Source: GCA-003244245 sp050699575 (GTDB taxonomy: Bacteria > Actinomycetota > Actinomycetes > Mycobacteriales > Pseudonocardiaceae). From it: 34,744 nt of DNA. Made by a program: the position numbers and the translations under genes. The notes under the pieces were generated by a model. The model saw only the letters and a list, made by a program, of their open reading frames with translations. It did no database searches and was not told the origin of the DNA. Below, piece by piece: positions 8,178 through 15,425 of this stretch. The DNA is taken from NCBI GenBank assembly GCA_050699575.1, contig JBOHFG010000303.1, positions 1 to 34,744 on the forward strand, written 5' to 3'. The number at the start of each line of letters is the position of its first letter. Position 1 is the first letter of the stretch.

Positions 8178-9756
8178 CGCCGCTGGGCACTCGGATGGAG
8201 ATCGTGGTACCGGTACCCGGGACGAGGTCCGCGACCAAGCCGTAGCGCTCGCCGAACCTGTCGTGCAACTGCTCATCGATCGCATCGAGGGCCGCCAGCA
8301 AGTCAGGATCCTCTTTGCCCGGTCCGTCGTCCGCAACGGTGATCAGGCAGTCGGAACCGGTCAGGCGAGCGGACAGCGTGACGGTGCCACCGTGCTGTTT
8401 GCGCTCGATGCCGTTGCGAACCGCGTTCTCCACCAGCTGCTGCAGCGCTAGGAACGGCAGGACGACCGGCAGCGCGCCCGGCACCACGTGCACCTGCACC
8501 TGCAGCCGTTCACCGAAGCGAGCCCGTTGCAACATCAGGTAACGGTCAATGTTCTCCAGCTCATCGTCGAGCGTGGTCTCGGTGGCAGCCCGCAGCGAAT
8601 ACCGGGCGAACTCGGCAAACACGATCAGCAGGTCACGAGCTCGGGTGGGGTTGGTCGTGACCAGGGCGACGATGGTGCTGATCGTATTGTGCAGGAAATG
8701 CGGGGAGATCTGGTCACGCAGCGTCCGCAGCTCGGCGCGAACCTGCGCGACGGCGCGGTCCAACTCGGCGAGCAACCGCTCGTTCTCGCCATCGCGCTCG
8801 CCGTCGCGGGCCCGCAGCACGACCGGCGCCTGGACGGCCGCCACATGCTTGGCGGGTCGCAAACCGCGCCAGGTGGGATGCCCGAGGCGGCCATGGGCAG
8901 TCCAGTGCCGGTAGGAGACCTCACCCAACAGTCGCGGAGCCACCCACTGCACCAGCCGATCGGACTCCGACAGCACGTCATCGGTGAAGGGGCTGGCCGG
9001 CTGGCTCAGCTCGGTCAACCGGTCACGCAGCTCCCGGCGGGTCGCCTCGGTGAAACCGGTACCGACCTGGCCGACGTAACGCAAACCTACTTCGGAAGGC
9101 ACCCCGACGAGCAGCGCACCGATGGTCCGGTCATGACTTCGGGGAGAAACCCACCCCCCGATGATCACTTCTTGGGTCTCCCGCAGCGTCGTCTGGACCC
9201 AGCTGCGGGAACGGCCGGGACGGTAGGGCGAGTCGACGCGCTTGCCGATCACACCAGGCAGGCCGTGCTGAGCGGCGGTGTCCAGCACGGCCTGGCCGTC
9301 GGTATCCAGGAAGCACGGCGGCAGCACGACCGGCCCACCGGTGAGCTCCAACTCCCCGAGCAGCTCCCGGCGACGCTGGTAGGGCAGCTCGATGGTGGAC
9401 CGGCCCTCCAGACTCAACAGATCGAACACGTAGTAGGTCACCGGCGCCCGACGCAGCACCACCGACGTGGGGTGGTGTACGTTCATCCGCCGCTGGAGCT
9501 GCGTGAAGCTGGGTCGGCCGCAGGAGTCCAGGGCCACAATCTTGCCATCAAGCAACATCCGGCGGCGCCCAGCCAGCGCCGTGAGCTCAGGGTAGACGTC
9601 GGTGACCCTGCGGTGGGTGGCACTGAATAGATCCATCCGCCCAGGCGCAGCGCCGGCCAGGCACCGAACCCCATCCCAGCTGAATTCGAAGGCCCAACCC
9701 GGCCCAGCCGGCAGCGGCCCCGCAACCGGCAACATCGGCCACACCAAGTCCGGCAT
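8161..9756 (-). CDS. Degenerate ATP-dependent DNA ligase domain fused to a LytS-type histidine kinase module
   Basis: A single 531-codon frame. Residues 1 to about 305 are a whole LigD/LigC-type ligase core plus OB domain (YYVFDLLSLEGRS at 108-120, KRVDSPYRPG at 172-181, a LVGVPSEVGLRYVGQVGTGF segment and a HPTWRGLRP end). The catalytic residues are gone: motif I reads E-F-S26-W-D-G, with serine for the nucleophilic lysine; the DGEIVA glutamate is K72; motif IV has P167 for Glu; motif V reads W-V-Q188-T-T190 where both lysines are expected. Residues about 325-526 are a LytS/YehU-like kinase: LRDQISPHFLHNTIS with H353, LVENAVRNGI with N444 and DDGPG at 476-480. The glycine-rich G2 lid is missing, so kinase activity is uncertain. 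It starts 27 nt after the Ku stop, so it is an operon partner of Ku. The role may be break sensing rather than sealing (inference). Confidence 0.88.
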   Translation of the reverse strand: MPDLVWPMLPVAGPLPAGPGWAFEFSWDGVRCLAGAAPGRMDLFSATHRRVTDVYPELTALAGRRRMLLDGKIVALDSCGRPSFTQLQRRMNVHHPTSVVLRRAPVTYYVFDLLSLEGRSTIELPYQRRRELLGELELTGGPVVLPPCFLDTDGQAVLDTAAQHGLPGVIGKRVDSPYRPGRSRSWVQTTLRETQEVIIGGWVSPRSHDRTIGALLVGVPSEVGLRYVGQVGTGFTEATRRELRDRLTELSQPASPFTDDVLSESDRLVQWVAPRLLGEVSYRHWTAHGRLGHPTWRGLRPAKHVAAVQAPVVLRARDGERDGENERLLAELDRAVAQVRAELRTLRDQISPHFLHNTISTIVALVTTNPTRARDLLIVFAEFARYSLRAATETTLDDELENIDRYLMLQRARFGERLQVQVHVVPGALPVVLPFLALQQLVENAVRNGIERKQHGGTVTLSARLTGSDCLITVADDGPGKEDPDLLAALDAIDEQLHDRFGERYGLVADLVPGTGTTISIRVPSGVTRGR

Positions 9757-9783
9757 CGTCGTTCCCCTCCCGCCAGGGACAGC

Positions 9784-10626
9784 TCAGTGTCGACGGCTGG
9801 GTTTCTCCCGAGTGGGCTTATCTGACTTCTCACGCTGACTCGGCACACTCACCTGCCGAGCAGCGTTGGCCGCCTCGACCGAGGCAGTCAACGCAGTGAT
9901 CAGATCCACCGGCGGAGCCGGCTCCGCCTCTGACGGCGCGGCGACGACGTCCCGGCCGGCGGCCTTGGCCTCAATGACGGACAGCAGCGCTTCGCGATAC
10001 CCGTCGTGGTACGCCTCGGGCGTGACACTGGACATAGCCTCAATCAGAATGTCGGCCATGGCCAACTCCGCGTCGCTCACAGACACCTCCCGGTCGAGCA
10101 CGTCGAACTGGGCTGTGCGCACCTCATCCGGCCAGACCATGGTCTGCAACGCAAGGACATTCCCTCTCGGCCGCAACACGGCCGGCGACTCCTTGCTTCG
10201 CACCGCTATCTTGGCCAGGCCCACTCGCTTGGTCCGGTCCAGCGCGGCCCGCAGCAGCTCGTAGGGCTTGCGGCCAGCCGGCTCAGGCTCCAGGTAGTAC
10301 CCACGAGCCAGCGCGAGCGGATCGACTTGGTCAGCCGGCACAAAGGCGACCAAATCAACGATCCTGGCGGTGGGCAGCGGCAGGTTGGCGAAGTCCTCGT
10401 CGGTCAGCATCACTGTCTCGCCCGAAGGCAGCTCGAACCCCTTGGCGAGCTCGGCGTAGGCAACCTCCTTGTCGCACACCGTGCACACCCGGCGGTTGCG
10501 CACCCGGCCAGCGTCCTCGTGGTGCACCTGGTGAAAGGACACCGCGCGGTCCTCGGTAGCCGAGTACAACCGAACCGGGATGCTGACCATCCCGAAGGCC
10601 AGTACACCCTTCCATATCGCCTGCAT
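9784..10626 (-). CDS. ku: Ku, non-homologous end-joining DNA-end-binding protein
   Basis: A 280-residue bacterial Ku. It forms a homodimeric ring that threads onto double-strand break ends and recruits LigD. The start MQAIWKGVLAFGMVSIPV is diagnostic, followed by VSFHQVHHEDAGRVRNRRVC and C48-x2-C51, the YYLEP core and a C-terminal tail ending in a basic SDKPTREKPSRRH stretch. ATG 10626 was chosen because homology begins there, with GGTGGG just upstream; an in-frame start 51 codons earlier has no family likeness. It is first gene of a two-gene operon with the ligase-kinase fusion. Confidence 0.96.
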   Translation of the reverse strand: MQAIWKGVLAFGMVSIPVRLYSATEDRAVSFHQVHHEDAGRVRNRRVCTVCDKEVAYAELAKGFELPSGETVMLTDEDFANLPLPTARIVDLVAFVPADQVDPLALARGYYLEPEPAGRKPYELLRAALDRTKRVGLAKIAVRSKESPAVLRPRGNVLALQTMVWPDEVRTAQFDVLDREVSVSDAELAMADILIEAMSSVTPEAYHDGYREALLSVIEAKAAGRDVVAAPSEAEPAPPVDLITALTASVEAANAARQVSVPSQREKSDKPTREKPSRRH

Positions 10627-10723
10627 CCCACCACACTGCGACACTTCGGGCCACGTGTCCACCCCAGGACCCGCGCAACATCCCCACGGCCCAGCAGCCG
10701 CGCCAGCGGGAGACCCATCGTGA

Positions 10724-11230
10724 CTACGACCGGCACATGACGACTCGGTCCTCGTCCGGCCCATAGTAATGATGCTCAACTTCCACCACAGTAAATCCTA
10801 ACGCTTTGTATAAAAATATTGCAGCCTCATTACTAGGTGCTACCGTGAGAAATATTTTTTTGATCGAGCAGATTTCTGCTTTGTCCAACAATTTCTTGAT
10901 AAGCGTGGTGCCGATACCTTTTCGCCGGTACGGCAGGCTTACGGCCACCGAGAGCAGCCAGCCACTATCCTGGTTCACCGACCGCGCAACGATGCCATAT
11001 GCGATCACATTTCCGCCGTCATCCCTGCACACTTGAAACAACTCGCCAGACATATCTAAGAATTGGCGCAACACCACGTACGGGTAGGCATCGTCTCCAT
11101 ACGTTTCAACCTCAAGTTGTTGCACTTCTCCCAGATCAGACTTGAGCGCCTCGTCGAATGTGTACACAAGATCTTTTTCTGCGGCCGTCGATTTTCCCAC
11201 CCCTACACACTGATCCCCAGTCAACTCCAT
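10724..11230 (-). CDS. GNAT-family N-acetyltransferase
   Basis: A 168-residue single-domain GNAT, predicted to transfer acetyl from acetyl-CoA to an amine (RimI-like peptide N-termini or a small molecule). The acetyl-CoA loop is in VSLPYRRKGIGTTL at 97-110 (R-x-x-G-x-G), and NEAAIFLYKALGF at 134-146 is the usual distal helix. ATG 11230 was chosen because GAAGG lies 7 nt upstream. It is lower in GC than its neighbours, with many AAA/ATA/TTT codons, pointing to recent acquisition. It is divergent from the SCO2521 gene and 97 nt upstream of Ku on the same strand. A second GNAT lies at the far side of the SCO252x island. Confidence 0.85.
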   Translation of the reverse strand: MELTGDQCVGVGKSTAAEKDLVYTFDEALKSDLGEVQQLEVETYGDDAYPYVVLRQFLDMSGELFQVCRDDGGNVIAYGIVARSVNQDSGWLLSVAVSLPYRRKGIGTTLIKKLLDKAEICSIKKIFLTVAPSNEAAIFLYKALGFTVVEVEHHYYGPDEDRVVMCRS

Positions 11231-11540
11231 CGATCTACCTTCATTCATATTCCAGCAGCGTTGGCATATTCCAGCCGCACTGGGCGACCTCCAGAGTGCC
11301 GTGAGGCCGCACAGTATAAAGCCTACCCAGCCAGCCTGGGCGACCGGCGGTACCATGCACTCGACAGTACGGCCGAACTAGCCGTTCGTGCCACGGCGCC
11401 ACACCGACAGCGACCGCGCCGGACCCCAGGACCCGCACCGAACGTGTCTGGGCAAAACACCCATAAAGCTGATGATGGACATCAACGACAAAAAGACCAT
11501 AGGGATACCTCGCAACCCCGAGAAGTGCGATGCTGGCAAC
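11231..11540. other. Divergent intergenic region, GNAT / SCO2521
   Basis: About 310 nt between two divergent genes. A minus-strand TATACT (11311-11316) is a candidate -10 for the GNAT gene. In-frame ATGs at 11472 and 11475 are alternative starts for the SCO2521 gene. No operator or RNA element was recognised. Confidence 0.35.
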
Positions 11541-12503
11541 ATGCTGACGGTCGGGGAGATACACACCGGGCTCTTGCAGAACTGGACATCACTTCCATGG
11601 CTCCTCACTACACAGGTGCTCACACTCATGCCAGGCGTACCAGTACGCCGTTTCGAGCGCCCCATTGCGCACGCCGTGTCACCGGACGTGCTCACTGGGG
11701 TAGATTGCCGATTAGCGACGTCATCGGGCGCGCGGGTGCGCGGAATCGGTACCGCGGTGTCGCGCGCGACGATTACCGGCGGTCGCGTACTGCAAGGATC
11801 CGCATACGCTCACGTCATCAAGAGCGACGCCGACCGGCGCCTACCGTGGTCTCACTACCTGGCTCAGCCGGGCGTCATCGAGACACTCGGCAGGACAGAT
11901 TTCACCGACCTCGCCGGTGGTTTTCTCACCGCTAAAGCAGCGCCGGTGAGCCTCGACCTCGGCGCGGTCAGCGGTCGCGTGATGGACCTGGTGCAGCAGG
12001 CGCCAGAATTCGACCGCAAGCCACCATTCAGGATGGCGCGCACACGAATGCGCTGCGTAGTCACATCGCCCGAGGCTGGCGAGGACAGTAGGGCGCAGTT
12101 CACCATCGACAGCGACACCAGACGAACGGTGCGGCTGACGGTCAACGCGAAAGATCTACCCGCCGCAGTCGAGCTGTGTGAGGACCTAGCGCTGCACGAC
12201 TGGCTCCTCACCGCACTGCTGCAGCAGATCGAGCAGAGCCGCCATCACCGCAGCGGGCACTCACAGCTGATCAACAAATTGCATCCGATCATCGACCACC
12301 TGCTTCACCTGTGGATGCCCGCCGCACGACTCGACAAGTCCATGTTGCCGTTGTGGGACAGCCTCGAACAGCAACCGGGTTTCACCAATCAGTGGACGAC
12401 GCAGGTCAGCTGGGTCCGCGACCAGGTGTCGTTGAGCACCATCAGACTACTGGGATCTCTGGAGAATGGAGGAAAATTTGATGACGGAAAAAAGGAAGAA
12501 TAG
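11541..12503 (+). CDS. SCO2521 family protein
   Basis: About 320 residues matching the actinobacterial SCO2521 family of unknown function. Recalled family hallmarks present are VGEIHTGLLQNW at the start, RRFERPIAHAVSPDVLTGVD, RVRGIGTAVSRATITGGRVL, LPWSHYLAQPGVIETLGR, VELCEDLALHDWLL and HHLLHLWMPAARLD-like text near the end. No catalytic motif, signal peptide or membrane segment is evident. The start at 11541 matches where homologues begin; 11472 would add 23 residues. Its 3' end overlaps the next gene by 23 nt, so the two are probably translationally coupled. In Streptomyces the same families are neighbours (SCO2521-SCO2525), which supports a shared pathway. Confidence 0.85.
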   Translation: MLTVGEIHTGLLQNWTSLPWLLTTQVLTLMPGVPVRRFERPIAHAVSPDVLTGVDCRLATSSGARVRGIGTAVSRATITGGRVLQGSAYAHVIKSDADRRLPWSHYLAQPGVIETLGRTDFTDLAGGFLTAKAAPVSLDLGAVSGRVMDLVQQAPEFDRKPPFRMARTRMRCVVTSPEAGEDSRAQFTIDSDTRRTVRLTVNAKDLPAAVELCEDLALHDWLLTALLQQIEQSRHHRSGHSQLINKLHPIIDHLLHLWMPAARLDKSMLPLWDSLEQQPGFTNQWTTQVSWVRDQVSLSTIRLLGSLENGGKFDDGKKEE

Positions 12504-13530
12504 CCACAGGCGATACGGAAATGTGATTCGCAAGACTCTTATTACCCTGCTGTCCGGTGGTCTGACGTACATCATCACTAATCTGTCAGCCCAGCCGCTG
12601 CTCTGGATATTGACGGTCACCGTCCTCATCAGTGGGGTGACCTTGGTCATACAGTTCATGAACGACTTCGACCACCAACTGCAGGATTTCGGAAAACAGC
12701 TCGAGAACCTCGCGGAGAGGCACCCGGTCTACACCACGGAGATCCAGTCACTGATCGAAGAGGGATTTGCCAAAGCGGACAAGGCGGCAGGGCTGTTCCG
12801 AGCAGTGGAGAACTCACCACTGCAGACAAAGGTGATCACTCAGCTGGTGCAGCACTCCACGCAGATCGGACCCGATTGTCCGCCATTGGTCCAGGAGTTC
12901 GCACAGTCGCAGATCAACCGAACGTCCCAAGTGTTGAAGGAGCTCAGCGAGGGCGGGGTGGTCCCACACGATGGCGAGGAGAACGAATGGCTCCTGGAGC
13001 TCACCAAAAAATCACAACGCATTATCGACGCCATCAGCTTGAGCACCGTGGATGCCGGCGCCACCGGTTTCCGCCAAGGACTGTGGACAAGCGATTTCGG
13101 ACAGCAGTATCTTGAGCTCCAACGGCGCGCCATCCAACGCGGAGTCCGCATTAGACGGGTCTTTGTTCTCGATGGTTCAGTACAGATCGAAGACTCAGAC
13201 TTCCAGCTCGTCCACCGGCGGCAGCGGATGCTGGGAATCGACATCAGGGTGTTGGAAAGATATATGATCCCGCACACCCTCAAGTACGTCATGTACGATT
13301 TTGTGGTGTTCGACGACGCCGTCAGCTACGAGGTTACACCTGCCTCACATATCGAGGAGGACATGGGGCCAACAATCGTGAAAACCCACCTCACACTGCA
13401 GACTCAACGCATACAAGAGCGAATTCAACGATTCGAGGAGCTTTGGGACTGTGCCCGGGAACTCGATGAGGTCCCGAGTCCCCGGCAACCCGATCCTAGT
13501 TCGGCTGCGCAGCGCTACTGCCAGCAATAA
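12481..13530 (+). CDS. Two-pass membrane protein with a predicted PLD-like cytoplasmic domain
   Basis: A 349-residue protein. Two membrane segments lie at about 19-35 and 39-60 with a very short loop. A helical, coiled-coil-prone stretch (about 60-185) follows, then an alpha/beta domain at about 185-330: QQYLELQRRAIQRGVRIRRV, the strand VFVLDG, then LGIDIRVLER and YDFVVFDDAVSYEV. This order resembles phospholipase-D-like folds used in signalling proteins, but no HKD motif is present, so it is probably non-catalytic. ATG 12481 has GGAGG 7 nt upstream; ATG 12466 is weaker. It overlaps the SCO2521 gene by 23 nt and the convergent SCO2522 gene by 35 nt. Family identity is uncertain. Confidence 0.7.
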   Translation: MTEKRKNSHRRYGNVIRKTLITLLSGGLTYIITNLSAQPLLWILTVTVLISGVTLVIQFMNDFDHQLQDFGKQLENLAERHPVYTTEIQSLIEEGFAKADKAAGLFRAVENSPLQTKVITQLVQHSTQIGPDCPPLVQEFAQSQINRTSQVLKELSEGGVVPHDGEENEWLLELTKKSQRIIDAISLSTVDAGATGFRQGLWTSDFGQQYLELQRRAIQRGVRIRRVFVLDGSVQIEDSDFQLVHRRQRMLGIDIRVLERYMIPHTLKYVMYDFVVFDDAVSYEVTPASHIEEDMGPTIVKTHLTLQTQRIQERIQRFEELWDCARELDEVPSPRQPDPSSAAQRYCQQ

Positions 13531-14521
13531 GGTACCCGATCCGATCGACAAGCTCCAGTGGAAGGTCGACACCTTCCGCCTGGCTGCGCGCCGTCACCTG
13601 GCTGAGCACGTCACGGTCCACGGCCACTTGGCTGAGAATCGTGCGCACGGCAAGCTCGATGGGCAGAAACCGTGTCGAGAGGATAGAAAATGTCCGATAC
13701 GCACTGAACGGCGCGGCAGTCGAGTTGAGCTGGATCACCGCCGGAATGTCGTCCCAATCGTCAGGGAGTGCTCTCTTCCAGAGTTGCGGCAACGCCACAC
13801 CGTCACCGTTGTGCCGGAGCATCCCGAGCCGAAGTAACTGCCAGACCGCCGCCAGAAAGTGGCACGACCACTTTCTGTGACCATTCTTCTCATCCCACAG
13901 CTCCAGATCGACAAAAATCGAGTGCCGACGGGCCGAGTTCTGGGTTGGCGGCACCCACGTCCCCACCGTCTCCATTGCCTCACGAACAGCATCATCGGCC
14001 GGTGACCGCTCACCGTTGGAGAGCCATCCCACCTCGGTGGGATGGGGCCGGGAGCCATTGGCGGAGAGTGGCGGGTCAGGCACCACGCGACCCATGACCA
14101 AGCTCGCCAGGTCCACGTCCTCCGCGTGCGCGCATCCAGACTCACGAGCCAGGTAGTCAATCTCCAGACCGGCCGCGCGCGCGCCACTCACCAGCGCGGG
14201 TATAATTTCGGCAGGTGAGCTGAACCGGGTGAAGTAATCATCGATCAAAAAGCACGTGCTGATCCGGGGCCGCGGCTCTCGAGTGTGCTGGCCAGGTTTG
14301 CCCTTTCGGCTCTGTAGGCTTTCTGCGCAATCCTGGCGTGCCGCGCGCACCCACGGAGCAACCTGCGCGAAATATCGCTCAAGGTCAATGCCAGCCACAA
14401 AATCATCCATATACAGGTGGCCGAGCTCGATCGAGAAATGAGCGAGCGGAAGTGACGCCACCCGCCGTTCCGCAGCCACCTCACGAAACACCGAGTCCGC
14501 TGGGGTCACAAGCCCTCCCAT
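13496..14521 (-). CDS. SCO2522 family protein
   Basis: 341 residues of the SCO2522 family, function unknown. Family-like segments are LAHFSIELGHLYMDDFVAG near residue 27, STCFLIDDYFTRFSSPAEI near 88, VDLELWDEKNGHRKWSCHFLAAVWQLLRLG near 203 and FLPIELAVRTILSQV near 287. Paired acidic residues (LIDDYF) suggest a possible metal or nucleotide site, but this is not established. The start overlaps the end of the SCO2523 gene by 16 nt, so translation is coupled. It is the last gene of a three-gene minus-strand operon and overlaps the convergent membrane-protein gene by 35 nt. Confidence 0.85.
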   Translation of the reverse strand: MGGLVTPADSVFREVAAERRVASLPLAHFSIELGHLYMDDFVAGIDLERYFAQVAPWVRAARQDCAESLQSRKGKPGQHTREPRPRISTCFLIDDYFTRFSSPAEIIPALVSGARAAGLEIDYLARESGCAHAEDVDLASLVMGRVVPDPPLSANGSRPHPTEVGWLSNGERSPADDAVREAMETVGTWVPPTQNSARRHSIFVDLELWDEKNGHRKWSCHFLAAVWQLLRLGMLRHNGDGVALPQLWKRALPDDWDDIPAVIQLNSTAAPFSAYRTFSILSTRFLPIELAVRTILSQVAVDRDVLSQVTARSQAEGVDLPLELVDRIGYLIAGSSAAQPN

Positions 14522-15423
14522 GCGGAATCGTCCACCAGCCTTTGGGCGAGCAACTCGAACGCCTCAACAGTCCCCCGGTTGGCGATCTGGCTTGCATTGG
14601 TGTCGTCATCAGAGATCAGTTGCTCACGCCACTGCAGCACTGGGTCGAGCGGCACCGAACCCAGCATCGTCGTGCGGCCAAGCCTATACCTGCCGGCCAG
14701 CTCTTGGAGATCTCGGTGGGCCTCCCGCAGCCATGCCACCTGCGCCGGCCGCAGCCCGGCCAGCTCAGGTGAGTTGGGGTCGACGACCGCCGTCCGGACA
14801 AAACGGATCGAATCGTTCAGCGTGCCCCGATCATGCCCTCGGTCTACGCCGATGTCCAGAATCCCTCGATCGCCGTAGACAAGACCGGATGCAGCAATAA
14901 TATGCTGCCGAGTCCACCGGTGGAACACCAGCCACCGGGTGGTTATCGGCCGCAACTCCGGCTCAGCTGTGGCGGCAAGCACCATCTCGATGGCGGACGA
15001 ACGTCCCGCACTGAGATCAACCAGGCACAGTTCGAACTCCTCTTCCAATCGAAGGAAAAGACGTACACACCGCTGCACCACTTCCCGATTCGACGATAAA
15101 TCTCCCCCGCCGGTATCCCCCGGAAACAATACCAGCCGACCAGCCCCCAGCGGCCGATCACGCAGACCTGCCCGATCTGACTCCGACCAGACATCCAGCT
15201 GTTCCGGCTCGTTGCGCCTGCCTCGCAAATACGAGTGCAGTCCACCTTCGGAGGTGCCACTGATCGCTTTAGCGACATCGAAAACTGCGCCCACAGTGGG
15301 GGAGCCGAAGTCAAAGTCGAGATAACACACATTGCTGCCCTGCACTGCCCGTCGATAGACGACGTTGCTGCTCGTCACTGAGCGCCCGGTGCCGCCCTTG
15401 TCGGAAGTCGCAAAAACCAGCAC
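14506..15423 (-). CDS. SCO2523 family variant P-loop NTPase (ParA/MinD-like)
   Basis: 305 residues. The N-terminus MLVFATSDKGGTGRSVTSSN carries a deviant Walker A motif (K9-G-G-T-G-R-S), as in ParA/MinD/Mrp ATPases. CYLDFDFGSPTVGAVFDV matches the switch/Walker A' region, and FELCLVDLSAGRSSAIEMV the Walker B-like strand. The signature lysine of MinD-type ATPases is K9. Such proteins form ATP sandwich dimers that localise partners on membrane or DNA. It lies 2 nt after the SCO2524 stop and overlaps the SCO2522 start, placing it in the middle of the operon. It is likely the energy or positioning component of the SCO252x system (inference). Confidence 0.87.
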   Translation of the reverse strand: MLVFATSDKGGTGRSVTSSNVVYRRAVQGSNVCYLDFDFGSPTVGAVFDVAKAISGTSEGGLHSYLRGRRNEPEQLDVWSESDRAGLRDRPLGAGRLVLFPGDTGGGDLSSNREVVQRCVRLFLRLEEEFELCLVDLSAGRSSAIEMVLAATAEPELRPITTRWLVFHRWTRQHIIAASGLVYGDRGILDIGVDRGHDRGTLNDSIRFVRTAVVDPNSPELAGLRPAQVAWLREAHRDLQELAGRYRLGRTTMLGSVPLDPVLQWREQLISDDDTNASQIANRGTVEAFELLAQRLVDDSAWEGL

Positions 15424-15425
15424 GG

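Noticed and set aside
8488..9630. 380-codon plus-strand frame opposite the ligase-kinase gene
   Set aside because: Antisense shadow; Gln/Arg/Gly-rich with no motif.
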